Under the pieces are notes generated by a model. That model did not search any database. It saw only the letters and a list, made by a program, of their open reading frames with translations, and was not told the origin of the DNA. Source: Hordeum vulgare subsp. vulgare (lineage: Eukaryota; Streptophyta; Magnoliopsida; Poales; Poaceae). From it: 64,000 bases of DNA. How positions within the stretch are numbered: the stretch's first letter is position 1; each line of letters opens with the position of its first letter. The DNA is taken from assembly GCF_904849725.1 (NCBI RefSeq), contig NC_058521.1:564902176-564966175 (forward strand). Reading direction: 5' to 3'. The translations under genes and the position numbers were made by a program. Below, piece after piece: positions 46,480 through 58,349 of this stretch.

Positions 46480-48300
46480 TGTTGGAATTATGCCCTAGAG
46501 GCAATAATAAATATAGTTATTATTATAATTCCTGTATCAAGATAATAGTTTATTATCCATGCTATAATTGTATTGAATGAAGACTCATTTACATGTGTGG
46601 ATACATAGACAAAACACCATCCCTAGCAAGCCTCTAGTTGGCTAGCCAGTTGATCAAAGATAGTCAGTGTCTTCTGATTATGAACAAGGTGTTGTTGCTT
46701 GATAACTGGATCACGTCATTAGGACAATCACGTGATGGACTAGACCCAAACTAATAGACGTAGCATGTTGATCGTGTCATTTTGTTGCTACTGTTTTTTG
46801 CGTGTCAAGTATTTATTCCTATGACCATGAGATCATATAACTCATTGACACCGGAGGAATGCTTTGTGTGTATCAAACGTCGCAACGTAACTGGGTGACT
46901 ATAAAGATGCTCTACAGGTATCTCCGAAGGTGTTAGTTGAGTTAGTATGGATCAAGACTGGGATTTGTCACTCCGTGTGACGGAGAGGTATCTCGGGGCC
47001 CACTTGGTAATACAACATCACACACAAGCCTTGCAAGCAATGTAACTTATTGTAAGTTGCGGGATCTTGTATTACGGAACGAGTAAAGAGACTTGCCGGT
47101 AAACGAGATTGAAATAGGTATGCGGATACTGACGATCGAATCTCGGGCAAGTAACATACCGAAGGACAAAGGGAATGACATACGGGATTATACGAATCCT
47201 TGGCACTGAGGTTCAAATGATAAGATCTTCGTAGAATATGTAGGATCCAATATGGGCATCCAGGTCCCGCTATTGGATATTGACCGAGGAGTCTCTCGGG
47301 TCATGTCTACATAGTTCTCGAACCCGCAGGGTCTGCACACTTAAGGTTCGACGTTGTTTTATGCGTATTTGAGTTATATGGTTGGTTACCGAATGTTGTT
47401 CGGAGTCCCGGATGAGATCACGGATGTCACGAGGGTTTCCGGAATGGTCCGGAAACGAAGATTGATATATAGGATGACCTCATTTGATTACCGGAAGGTT
47501 TTCGGAGTTACCGGGAATGTGCCGGGAATGACGAATGGGTTCCGGGAGTTCACCGGGGGGCAACCCACCCCGGGGAAGCCCATAGGCTTTGGGGAGACAC
47601 ACGAGCCCTTAGTGGGCTGGTGGGACAGCCCACAAGTGCCCTATGCGCCAAGGAGAAGAAAATCAAGAGAGAAAGAAAAAAAAGGAGGAGGTGGGAAGGA
47701 AGGGGGACTCCCTCCCACCAAACCTAGTCCAACTCGGTTTGGGAGGGGGGAGAGTCCTCCCCCTTGGACTCGGCCGACCCCCTTGGGGCTCCTTGAGCCC
47801 CAAGGCAAGGCCCCCTCCTTCCCACCTATATATACGGAGGTTTTAGGGCTGATTTGAGACGACTTTTCCACGGCAGCCCGACCACATACCTCCACGGTTT
47901 TTCCTCTAGATCGCGTTTCTGCGGAGCTCGGGCGGAGCCCTGCTGAGACAAGGTCATCACCAACCTCCGGAGCGCCGTCACGCTGCCGGAGAACTCTTCT
48001 ACCTCTTCGTCTCTCTTGCTGGATCAAGAAGGCCGAGATCATCGTTGAGCTGTACGTGTGCTGAACGCGGAGGTGCCGTCCGTTTGGTACTAGATCGTGG
48101 GACTGATCGCGGGATTGTTCGCGGGGCGGATCGAGGGACGTGAGGACGTTCCACTACATCAACCGCGTTCTCTAAACGCTTCTGCTGTACGGTCTACGAG
48201 GGTACGCAGATCACTCATCCCCTCTCGTAGATGGACACCACCATGATAGGTCTTCGTGCGCGTAGGAAAATTTTTGTTTCCCATGCGACGTTCCCCAACA
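46480..48300 (+). repeat. A2 3' LTR (1821 bp)
   Basis: TGTTGGAATTATGCCC ... TTCCCCAACA, complete, with TATA box CTATATATAC at 47826-47835. It is followed by the GATGC target-site copy. Confidence 0.95.
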
Positions 48301-49760
48301 GATGCAGCACAGGAGCAGTAAGTATTTCCCTCAGTTTGAGAACCAAGGTATCAATCTAGTAGGAGAATCTCGTCAAGTTCAGAGTACCTGCGCAAACACA
48401 AAAGGGCTTGCACCCAACGCTTTAAAGGGGTTGTCAATCCCTTCAAGATTGATTGCAAAGTGAGATTTGAAGGCGGAAAGTGCAATGAAGTAAAAAGTGT
48501 AAGGCTGAAAATATGGTGTGGAGTAGACCCGGGGGCCATAGTGTTCATTAAAGGCTTCTCTCAAAATAGCAAGTATTATGGTGGGTGAACAAATTACTGT
48601 CGAGCAATTGATAGAACGGCGCAAAGTGATGACGATATCTAAGGCAATGATCATACATATAGGCATCACGTCCGAGACAAGTAGACCTATACTTTCTGCA
48701 TCTACTACTATTACTCCACACATCGACCGCTATCCAACATGCATCTAGTGTATTGAGTTCATGACGAACAGAGTAACGCCTTAAGAAAGATGCCATGATG
48801 TAGAGGGATAATCTCAAACCAATGATGAAAACCCCATCTTTTTGCCCTTGATGGCAACAACACGATACGTGCCTCGCTACCCATTCTGTCACTGGGTGAG
48901 GTCACCGCACAGTATGAACCCAAAACCAAGCACTTCTCCCATTGCAAGAATCATAGATCTAGTTGGCCAGACAAAACCCACAACTCGAAGAGAATTACAA
49001 GGATATGAAATCATGCATAAGAGAGATCAGAAGAAACGCAAATAAGATTCATAGATAATCTGATCATAACTCCACAATTCATCGTATCTCGACAAACACA
49101 TCGCAAAAGAAGATTACATCGGATAGATCTCCATGAAGATCATGGAGAACTTTGTATTGAAGATCTAAGAGAGAGAAGAAGCCATTTCGCTACTAGCTAT
49201 GGACCCGTAGGTCTATGGTGAACTACTCACGCATCATCGGAGAGGTCATGGTGTTGATGAAGAAGCCCTCCGTGTCCGAACCCCCCCTCCGGCAGGACAC
49301 TAGAACGTGCCCCAGATGGGATCTTGCGGAGACAGAAGTTTGCGGCGGCGGAAAAGTATTTTTGATGATCTCCTGATTTTTTCTGGGATTTTAGGGAATA
49401 TATAGGCGCGAAACCTAGGGCAGAGGTGGCCCAGGGAGCCCACAAGCCAGTGTGGCGCGGGCCCCCTGGCCGCGCCATGAGGGCTTGTGGGTCCCTGCAG
49501 GTCCCCTACCGTGATTCTCCGGCTTCCCGATCTTTTTCTGTTTCGGAAAAAATCTTTTTAGCAGTTTCATTCCGTTTGGACTCCGTTCAAAATCCTCCTC
49601 TGAAAGGGGTCAAAAACATGGAAAAAACAGGAACTGGCACTTGGCACTGAGTTAATAAGTTAGTCCCAAAAAATATATAAAAAGCATACAAAACATCCAA
49701 AGATTGACAAGATAATAGCATGAAACCATAAAAAATTATAGATACATTTGAGACGTATCA

Positions 49761-50434
49761 TGCAGTCAGCCAAGTAGGGCCTATTTCGGCCAAGGAACAA
49801 ATAAGGGAAAAAGGGAAAAAGGGAAGGAAAAGAACAGGTGGAATCCTACTAGGAGTAGGATTGGAGGTGGACTCCTCCACCTCCTCTCCACTTTGGCCGA
49901 ACCCTATTAAGTTTTTTGGGCTGCCTCCTCCCCTCCCTCCCTCCTATATACTAGAGGGTAGAGAGGCTTTTTGCACCTCAAGCAAAGGCGCATCCCTCTC
50001 TCCCTCTAGATCGTTTACTCCTCTAGATTAGTTCCACATAGCTTGGTGAAGCCCTCTTGGATTAGCTCACCACCACCACCACCACGCCGCCATGTTGGAG
50101 AACTCATCTATCTCTCCGCCACTCTTGCTCGATCAAGAAGGCATTGATCGTCATCGAGCCGTACGTGTGCTGAACGCGGAGGTGCCATCCGTTTGACACT
50201 AGATCGGGATGGATCATGATGGGATCGCGGGACGGATCGTGATGAGATCATGGGGCGGGCTGCGATTTGGATCACGAAGATGTTCCACTACATCAACTGC
50301 ATTATATATGCTTCCGCTTAGCGATCTACAAGGGTATGTAGATTCACTCTCCCCTCTCATAGATGATCATCACCTTGGATAGGTATTTCGTGTGCGTAGG
50401 AAATTTTTTGTTTTCCATGCGACGTTCCCCAAGA
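49761..50434 (+). repeat. A3 5' LTR, second part
   Basis: It continues the LTR after the solo Gypsy LTR, beginning with the TGCAG target copy. TATA-like CTCCTATATACTAG lies near 49944. It ends TTCCCCAAGA, a C-to-G change in the final CA. Confidence 0.88.
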
Positions 50435-50435
50435 G

Positions 50436-50447
50436 TGGTATCAGAGC
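50436..50447 (+). other. Primer binding site of A3
   Basis: TGGTATCAGAGC, an exact match to the initiator tRNA-Met complement, one base after the LTR. Confidence 0.85.
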
Positions 50448-51699
50448 TAGGTCTATGCGTAGATGATATCTCGAGTAGAACACAGAGGAGTTTGTGGGCA
50501 TTGATATTTAGATTGCTTCCCTCCTTAGTCTTTTCTTGACTCAGCGTTATTGTTGGATGAAGCGGCCCAGACCAACCTTACTCGTACGCTTACGAGAGAC
50601 CGGTTTCATTGACTAACATGCAACTTGTTGCATAAAGGTGGCTGGCGGGTGCTTGTTTCTCATACTTTAGTTGAATCAGATTTGACAAAGGCGGTCCTTG
50701 GAGAAGGTTAAATAGCAACTTGTGTATCACTGTTCTGGTTTTGCGTAGGTAAGAATCGTTCTTGCTAGATACCCATAGCAGCCAAGTAAAACATGCAACA
50801 ACAAATTAGAGGACGTCTAACTTGTTTTTGCAGGGTATGCATGTGATATGATATGGACAAAGACATGATATGATATATTGGATGTATGAGATGATCATGT
50901 TGTAATAGTTAAATATCGACATGCGCGTCCATGCTATGGCAACCGACAGGAGCCATAGGGTTGTTTTTAATTATTTTGCGCTTTGTGATGCTTTGCTTTA
51001 TCACTAGTAGTAGCTTTAGTAGCAACAACGTAGTTAGCGCGACAACCTCGATGGCAACACAATGATGGAGATCATGGTGTGGCACCGATGATGATGGAGA
51101 TCATGTCGGTGCTTTGGTGATGGAGATCAAGAAGCACAAGTTCATGGCCATATCATGTCACTTATGATTTGCATGTGATGTTAATCCTTTTATGCCCCTT
51201 ATTTTTCTTAGGACGACGGTAGCATTATAAGGTGACCCCTTACTAAAACTAAAAGATAAAATTGTGTTCTCCCCGACTGTGCACCATTGCGACAGTTCGT
51301 CGTTTCGAGACACCACGTGATGAACGGGTGTGATAGAATCAACGTTGACATACAACGGGTGCAAAACAGTTGCACACGCAGAACACTCGGGTTAAACTTG
51401 ACGAGCCTAGCATGTATAGACATGGCCTCTGAACGCAAGAGACCGAAAGGTCGAGCATGAATCATATACTGGATATGATCAACATGGAGATGTTCACCAT
51501 TAAAGCTAAACTCAACTCACGTGATGATCGAACTTGAGTTAGTGAATTTGGATCATGTATCACTCGAATGACTAGAGGGATGTCAATTTGAGTGGGAGTT
51601 CATAAGTAATATGATTAATTGAACTTATTATCATGAAGTAGTCAAAATTTCTTTGCAAATTATGTTGTAGCTTGCGTTGTAGCTCTACTGTTTTTGATC
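50448..51699 (+). other. Untranslated leader of A3
   Basis: About 1.25 kb without a supported gene, colinear with the A2 leader (shared phrases such as GACTAGAGGGATGT and CGTGATGATCG). Confidence 0.7.
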
Positions 51700-54600
51700 T
51701 GTTCCTAGAGAAAACTTAGCTGAAAGATGATAGTAGCAATTATGGACGGGGCTCGTAAATCAAGGATTGTCCTCATTGCTGCACAAAAGGCTTATGTCCT
51801 TAATGCACCGCTCAGTGTGCTGAACCCCGAGCGTCGTCTATGGATGTTGCGAACATCTGACATACATGTTTTTTATGACTACATGATAGTTCAGTTTGTA
51901 ATGCTTAACGGCTTAGAATTGAGGCACCGAATACGTTTTGAACATCATGGAACATATGAGATGTCCCAAAAGCTGAAATTGGGATTTCAGGCTCGTGCCC
52001 GCGTTGAGGGGTATGGGACCTCCGACAAGATTCTTGGCCTGCGAAGAAAGGCAAAAAAGCTCAATCGTTGAGCTTGTGCTTAGATTGTCTGAGTACTACA
52101 ATCGCTTGAATCGAATGGGAGTTGATCTTCCAGATAAGATAGTGATTGACATAGTTCTCCAAAGTTACTGCCACCAAGCTACTAAGCTTCGTGATGAACT
52201 ATAACATGTCAGGGATAGAGATGATGATCCCTGAGTTATTCGCGATGTTTGACAATGCGAAAGTAGAAATCAAGTAGGAGCATCAATTGTTGATGGTTAG
52301 TAAAACCACTAGTTTCAAGAAGGGCACGGGCAAGAAGGGATACTTCATGAAACAACAAACCAATTGCTTCTCTAGTGAAGAAACCCAAGGTTGAACCCAA
52401 ACCCGAGACTAAGTGCTTCTGTTATGAGGGGAAAGATCACTCAAGCGGAACTACCCTAGATACCCGGTAGATGCGAAGGCTGGCAAAGTCGACAAAAGTA
52501 TATTGGATATACATGATATTGATGTGTACCTTACTGGTACTCCTAGTAGCACCGGCGTATTAGATACCGGTTCAGTTGCTAAGTGTTAGTAACTATAGCT
52601 ATGGATTAAACGGATGCTAGCAAGGGTGAGGTGACGATGTGTGTTGGAAGTAATTCCAAGGTTGATGTGATCAACATTGCATACTCCCTCTACCTTCGGG
52701 ATTAGTGTTAAACATAAATATTGATTAGTGTTGCGTTTAGCATGAACATGATTGGATCATAATTATTGCAATACAATTATTCATTTAAAGAGAATAATGA
52801 TTACTCCGTTTACTTGAATAATACCTTCAATGGTCATGCACCTAATATGAATGGTTTATTGAATCTCGATCGTAGTGATACACATGTTCATAATATTGAT
52901 GCCAAAAGATACAAAGTAGTAATGATAGTACCACTTACTTGTGGCATTGCCGCTTGAGTCATATTGGTGTAAAACGCATGAAGAAGCTCCATACTGATGG
53001 ATCTTTGGACTCACTCGTTTTTGAATCGTTTGAGACATGCGAACCATGCCTATTGGTGTAAACGCATGAAGAAACTCCATGCAGATGGATCATTTGGACT
53101 CACTTGATTTTGAATCACTTGAGACATGCAAATCATGGGCAAGATGACTGAAAGCTTCGTTTTCCAGTGAGTTGGAACGAGCAAGTGACTTGATTGAAAT
53201 AATACATTTTGATGTATGCAGTCCAATGAGTGCTCAGGCACGCAATGGATATCGTTATGTTCTTACTTCACTGATAATTTGAGTACACACCGGAGTATTT
53301 TCTTGATGAATCACAAGTCTGAAATATTGAAAAGTTCAAGCTATTTCAGAGTGAAGTTGAAGATCGTCGTGACAAGAGGATAATATGTCTACAATGTGAT
53401 CGTGGGGGTAAATATATCTGAGTTGCGAGTTTGCTAAACATTTAAGACAATGTGAAAATTGTTTCACAACTCATGCCACCTGGAACACCATAGTGTGATG
53501 GTGTGTCCGAACGTCGTAGCCGCGCCCTATTGGATATGGTGCATACTATGATGTCTCTTATCAAATTACCACTATCGCTTTTGGGTTTGGCATTAGAGAC
53601 AACCGCATTCACCTTAAATAGGGCACCACGTAATTCCATTGAGATGACACCGTATGAACTATGGTTTAGAGAATCTAAGCTGTCGTTTCTTGAAAGATTG
53701 GGGCTGCGACACCTATGTGAAAAAGATTCAGCCTGATAAGCTCGAACCTAAAGCGGATAAATACATCTTCATAGGACACCCACAACAATTGGGTATACCT
53801 CCTATCTCAGATCTGGAAGCAAAGAGTTTGTTTCTAAAACGGGTCCTTTCTCGAGAAAAGGTTTCTCTCGAAAGAATTGAGTGGCAGGATGGTGGAACTT
53901 GATGAGGTTATTGAACCATCACTTCAACCAGTGTGTAGCAGGGCGCAGGAAGTTGTTTGTGTGGCACCTACACCAATTGAAGTGGAAGCTCATGATAGTG
54001 ACCATGAAGCTTCGGATCAAGTTACTACAAACCTCGTAGGTCGACAAGGAAACGTACGACTCCAGAGTGGTACCGTAATCCTGTCTTGGAGGTCATGTTG
54101 CTGGACAAGAGCGAACCTACGAGCTATGGAGAAGCGATGGTGGGCATGGATTCCAACAAATGGATGGATGCCATGAATTCCGAGGTAGGATCCATGTATG
54201 AAAACAAAGTGTAGACATTGAAGAACTACTTGATGGTCGTAAGGCTATTAGGTATAGATGGATCTTTAAAAGGAATACGGGCGATGATGGTAAACGTCAC
54301 CATTAGGAAAGCTCAACTTGTTGCAAAGATGTTTCCGACAAGTTCAAAGAGTTGACTATGATGAGACTTTCTCACTTGTAGCGATGCTAGAAGTCTGTTG
54401 GAATTGTGTTAGCAGTTGATGCATTGTTTATGAAATCTTGCAGATAGGATGTGAAAACATTGTTTCCTTGACGGTTTCCTTGAGAAAGGTTGTATGTGAT
54501 ACAACTAGAAGGTTTTGTCGATCCTAAAGGATGCTAACAAGTATGCAAGCTCCAGCTATCCTTCTAAGGACTCAAGCAAGCATCTCGGAGTTGGGATAAA

Positions 54601-55335
54601 CGCTTTGACGAGATGATCAAGGCTTTTGGGTTTATACAAAGTTTATAAGAAACTTGTATTTCCAAGAAAGTGAGTGGGAGTACTATAGAATTTCTAATGA
54701 GTATATGTGGTTGACATATTGTTGATCGGAAATTACGTACAATTTCTGGAAAGCATATAGGGTTGTTTGAAAAATGTTTTTCAAAGGAAAACTTGGATTG
54801 AGCTACTTGAACATTTTGCATCAAGATCTATAGAGGTAGATCAAAACGCTTAATAGAACTTTCAAATGAATGCATACCATGACAAGATTTTGAAGGAGTT
54901 CAAAATAGATCAGTGAAAGAAGAAGTTCTTGGCTGTGTTGTAAAGGTGTGAAATTTGAGTAAGACTCAAAGCCTGACCACGGAAGAATAAAGAGAAAGGA
55001 CGAAGGTCGTCCCCTATGCCTTAGTCATAGGCTCTATAGTATGCCATGCTATGTACCGCACGTGATGAGTGACTTGCCACGAGTTTGTCAAGGGGTACAA
55101 GAGTGGTCCACAAAGTGATCACTGGACAACGGTCAAAAGTTATCCTTAGTAACTAGTGGACTAAGGAATTTTTCTCGATTATGGAGGTGATACAAGAGTT
55201 CGTCGTAAAGGGTTATGTCGATGCAAGCTTTGACACCAATCCGGATGACTTTGAGTAGTAAACCGGATTCGTATAGTGGAGCAGTCATTTGGAATAGTTC
55301 CAAATGGTGTGTGGTAGCGGCATCTACAGGATGAC
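51700..55335 (+). pseudogene. Copia gag-pol relic of A3
   Basis: Heavily decayed gag to RNase H. Gag is at 51700-52450, with a degenerate zinc-knuckle region near 52415-52445. A protease-like LDTGS is near 52560. The integrase zinc region (52940-53135) carries an 89-bp duplication. The integrase core and C-terminus span 53150-54060, with GVSERRSRALL at 53503 onward. RT lies at 54100-54900, and its active site reads YVVD (54704-54715). RNase H starts at 55200 and is cut at 55335 by a solo LTR; the remnant past that insertion lacks most of the domain. Stops and frameshifts are frequent throughout. Confidence 0.85.
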
Positions 55336-56844
55336 TGAAAGCACAATTGCCCCCTAGGGTGGTTTTGATAATTGATCACAACATATGCATCATTGGACTA
55401 ATGTGTTTTCCAAGTATATTTTAGAAAAGTTCAAATGGTGCTATGGCTTAAGGTTTTTGTGGAGATGCCCCTTGATGCAAGAAAGGAATAATACTGGCTC
55501 AAGTTTCAAGCTAGAAGACTCTTCATTTTATATTTGTGAGAAATCACTTTTGAGTCCATATGAAAGCCAATACTATTAAAGGGGGTGAGGTAGTAAAATG
55601 AATTGATTGCTCAAATGCTCAAAGTTAGCCACCAAAACACTTAGTCATTTTCCCCTCATATCCACTCTATCAAGTTCTACATTCACAAATTCGGTGTCAC
55701 CAACATCGCCACATCGGACCCACCGAGTTTGAACCTTAGACAGAACCCTAGCCATTCCCACCAAATTGGTGCAACCGGAACTGCATCGGTGCTACCGAGT
55801 TTGGGCGACCTACATTCTGTTGCCAAGATACACAAAATCGGAATTTCCAAGTTTGAGTATCGGTGCCACCGAGTTTGGACATCTGACCGCTAGTCACCTT
55901 TTTTGGTGCCACCGAGTTGTATATATCAGTCTCACCGAGATTCAAAAGTGCACACCTTTAGTATCGGTACCACCGAGTTTCCAACTTCGGTGTCACTGAG
56001 TTTGCTCTTTTGTGTGTAACGGTTGGATTTTGGCTGCTGCCTATGTATACCCCTTCACCCACCCCTCATTCGTGGGAGAAGTACTCAGAACACACACTTC
56101 ATTTCCAGATCCATTTTCTGAGAGAGAACCACCTACTCATGTGTTGAGACCAAGATATTCCAATCCAATCATTTGAAACTTGATCTCTAGCCTCCCCAAA
56201 CTGCTTTCCGCGAAATCAGCATCTCCTACCCATGCATATTCAGTGAGAGTTTGATTATTGTTGAGGAGACCATGTTTAGAAGCACAAGAGCAAGGAGTTC
56301 ATTGTTCAATCCAATCTATTACCTTTTGGAGGATGGTGCCTCCTAGATTGGTTAGGTGTCGCTTGGGAGCCTCCCTCTTCGTGTTGTGGAGTTGAACCAA
56401 GATGTTTCTAAGGGCAAGGAGATCGCCTACTTCGTGAATATCTACCATGACTAAGGCTAGTCCTTCGTTGACGGAAGCCGTGGTGGGTTGACAAGGCCGC
56501 TTCTTTGTGGACCCTTCGTGGTTGGAGCCCTCCGTGGACTCTCGCAGCCGTTACCCTCCGTGTGTTGAAGTCTCCACTAACATGGACGTACGATAGCGCC
56601 ACCTATCGGAACCATGCCAAAAATCGTCGTGTCAACCTCATGCGTTTGATCTCCCTACCTTACTCCTCTATTTACACTTGCATGCTTACTTTCCGCTTCT
56701 ATACTATTAGAACTGCATGTATAGGGTGTACTTGACTTGTTATAACGGTCGTAGCTCCCTCTCAAGTAAAATTGGTAAAAGGCAAAAAAAATTATCTTGT
56801 CAAGTAGTCTAATCACCCCCTCTAGACATTATTTTGATCCTACA
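55336..56844. mobile_element. 1.5-kb solo LTR nested in A3 RNase H
   Basis: TGAAAGCACAATTGCC ... TTTTGATCCTACA with a perfect target duplication ATGAC (55331-55335 and 56845-56849). The duplication is supported by A1, where the uninterrupted target reads AAGATGACATATAGATTTG on the minus strand. No internal region is present. It carries an array of short inverted-repeat motifs. The family was not named. Confidence 0.88.
55691..56004 (+). repeat. Array of TCGGTGCCACCGAGTTTG-type motifs
   Basis: Variants occur near 55691, 55715, 55766, 55786, 55860, 55903, 55927, 55964 and 55986, spaced 20-75 bases apart. The core TCGGTG-C-CACCGA is an inverted repeat with a one-base centre, so each unit could fold as a tight hairpin or bind a dimeric protein (inference). 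Confidence 0.75.
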
Positions 56845-57015
56845 ATGACACAGAGATTTGTAAATCACACATGAATCTAAAAGATTCAGACCCGTTGACT
56901 AAAAAGCCCTCTCACAAGAAGACATGATCCAACCCCAGAACTATATCGATGTTAGATCCATTATAATCACATAGTGATGGGAACTAGATTATTGACTCTA
57001 GTGCAAGTGGGGGAC
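56845..57015 (+). pseudogene. A3 RNase H end and polypurine tract
   Basis: It resumes Copia sequence after the solo LTR (CAGAGATTTGTAAATCACAC, then GACCCGTTGACTAAAAAG). It ends with the purine tract GTGGGGGAC (57007-57015) directly before the 3' LTR. Confidence 0.8.
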
Positions 57016-58349
57016 TGTTGGAAATATGCCCTAGAGGCAATAATAAATTAGTTATTATTATATTTCCTTGTTCATGATAATCTTTTATTATCCATGCTAG
57101 AATTGTATTGATTGGAAACACAAATACATGTGTGGATACATAGACAACACACTGTCCCTAGTGAGCCTCTAGTTGACTAGCTCGTTGATCAAAGATGGTC
57201 AAGGTTTCTTTCCCATAGACATGAGATATCATTTGATAACAGGATCACATCACTAGGAGAATGATGTGATGGAAGAGACCCAAACTATGAACGTAGCATG
57301 TGATCGTGTGAGTTTATTGCTACTGTTTTCTCCATGTCAATGTATCTGTTCCTATGACCATGAGATCATGCAAATCCTGGGCATCGGAGAATACCTTGTG
57401 TTTATCAAATGTCGCAATGTAACTGGGGCACTATAAAGGTGCTCTACAGGTATCTCCAAAGGTGTATGTTGGGTTGGCATGAAGCAAGACTGTGATTTGT
57501 CACACCGTATGACGGAGAGGTATCTCGGGGCCCACTCGGTAATACAATATCACAACAAGCCTTGCAAACAATGTGACTAAGGAGTTAGTCACAGTATATT
57601 GTATTACGGAACGAGTAACTAGACTTCCCGGTAATGAGATTGAACTAGGTATCGAGATACCGCCGATCGAATCTCGGGCAAGTAACACACCGAAGGACAA
57701 AGGGAACATCTTACGGGATTAACTGTATCCTTGACATAGATGTTCAACCGGTAAAGATCTTCATAGAATATGTAGGATCCCATATGGCATCCAGGTCCCG
57801 CTATTGGTTATTGATCGGAGAGCGTCTCAGGTCATGTCTACATAGTTCTCGAACCCGCTGGGTCTGTACACATAAGGTTCGGTGATGTTTCATTATAGTT
57901 GAGTTATGTATGTGGGTGACCGAAGGTTGTTCGGAGTCTCGGATGAGATCCCAAATGTCACGAGGAGCTCCGGAATGGTCCGGAGGTAAATGTTGATATA
58001 TAGGAAAGTTGCATTTGGCTTCTGGAAAGTTTTCGTGCATTACCGGTAATGTACCGGGAGTGATGAATGGGTTCTGGGGTTCACCGCGAGGGGCCACCCA
58101 CCCAGGAGAGAATCTAATAGGCCTAAAGGTGGCGCACCAACCCTTAGTGGGCTGGTGCTGCCACCCCAATAGGGCCTACTTCGGCCAAGTAACAAATAAG
58201 GGAAAAAGGGAAATAAGGGGAAGGAAAAGAAAAGGCGGAATCCTACTAGGAGTAGGATTGGAGGTAGAGTCCTCCACCTCCTCTCCTCTTTGGCCGAACC
58301 CTATTAGGTGTTTTGGGATGCATCCTCCCCGCCCTCCCTCCTATATATA
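57016..58349 (+). repeat. A3 3' LTR, truncated at the TATA box
   Basis: TGTTGGAAATATGCCC onward, colinear with the 5' LTR, but it ends after CCTATATATA at 58349, where a LARD-like LTR begins. About 480 bp of the LTR is missing here and may resume right of the window. Confidence 0.88.

Larger units (their letters stand above)
39471..48300 (+). mobile_element. Copia element A2 (BARE-1/WIS-like), full length, best preserved
   Basis: An 8830-bp element with a perfect target duplication GATGC (39466-39470 and 48301-48305). It has two LTRs, PBS, a 1.24-kb leader, a single-frame gag-pol, a polypurine tract and TATA boxes in both LTRs. The LTRs differ at roughly half a dozen sites in the first 400 bases, and the 5' LTR has a ~100-bp deletion. 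Four nonsense codons, an apparently lost start codon and a changed integrase catalytic residue make this copy non-autonomous. Confidence 0.95.
39379..49760 (-). mobile_element. Solo Gypsy LTR (same family as G1), containing Copia A2
   Basis: It begins TGCTACGGCAAC and ends GAGACGTATCA, so on its own strand it runs TGATACGTCTC...CCGTAGCA like the G1 LTR. Without A2 it is about 1.55 kb. The target duplication is TGCGG (39374-39378) against TGCAG (49761-49765), one mismatch. The A3 LTR reads on after it. No Gypsy internal region is present, so this is a solo LTR. ORFs on it (for example 48379-48892 minus) have no support. Confidence 0.85.
38231..58349 (+). mobile_element. Copia element A3 (Angela/BARE superfamily), old, multiply interrupted
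   Basis: It carries a 5' LTR (38231-39378 plus 49761-50434), PBS, leader, broken gag-pol, polypurine tract and a truncated 3' LTR (57016-58349). Two solo LTRs, one of them holding Copia A2, lie inside it, and a LARD-like LTR cuts its right end. The terminal dinucleotides have decayed (the LTR starts TGTAGG, and the 5' LTR ends AAGA rather than AACA). It shares with A1 a mutated RT motif, an RNase H deletion and an integrase duplication. Confidence 0.88.

Noticed and set aside
55691..56004. Array read as a minisatellite
   Set aside because: Unit spacing varies from about 20 to 75 bases and the sequence between units is unrelated, so it is not a tandem array.
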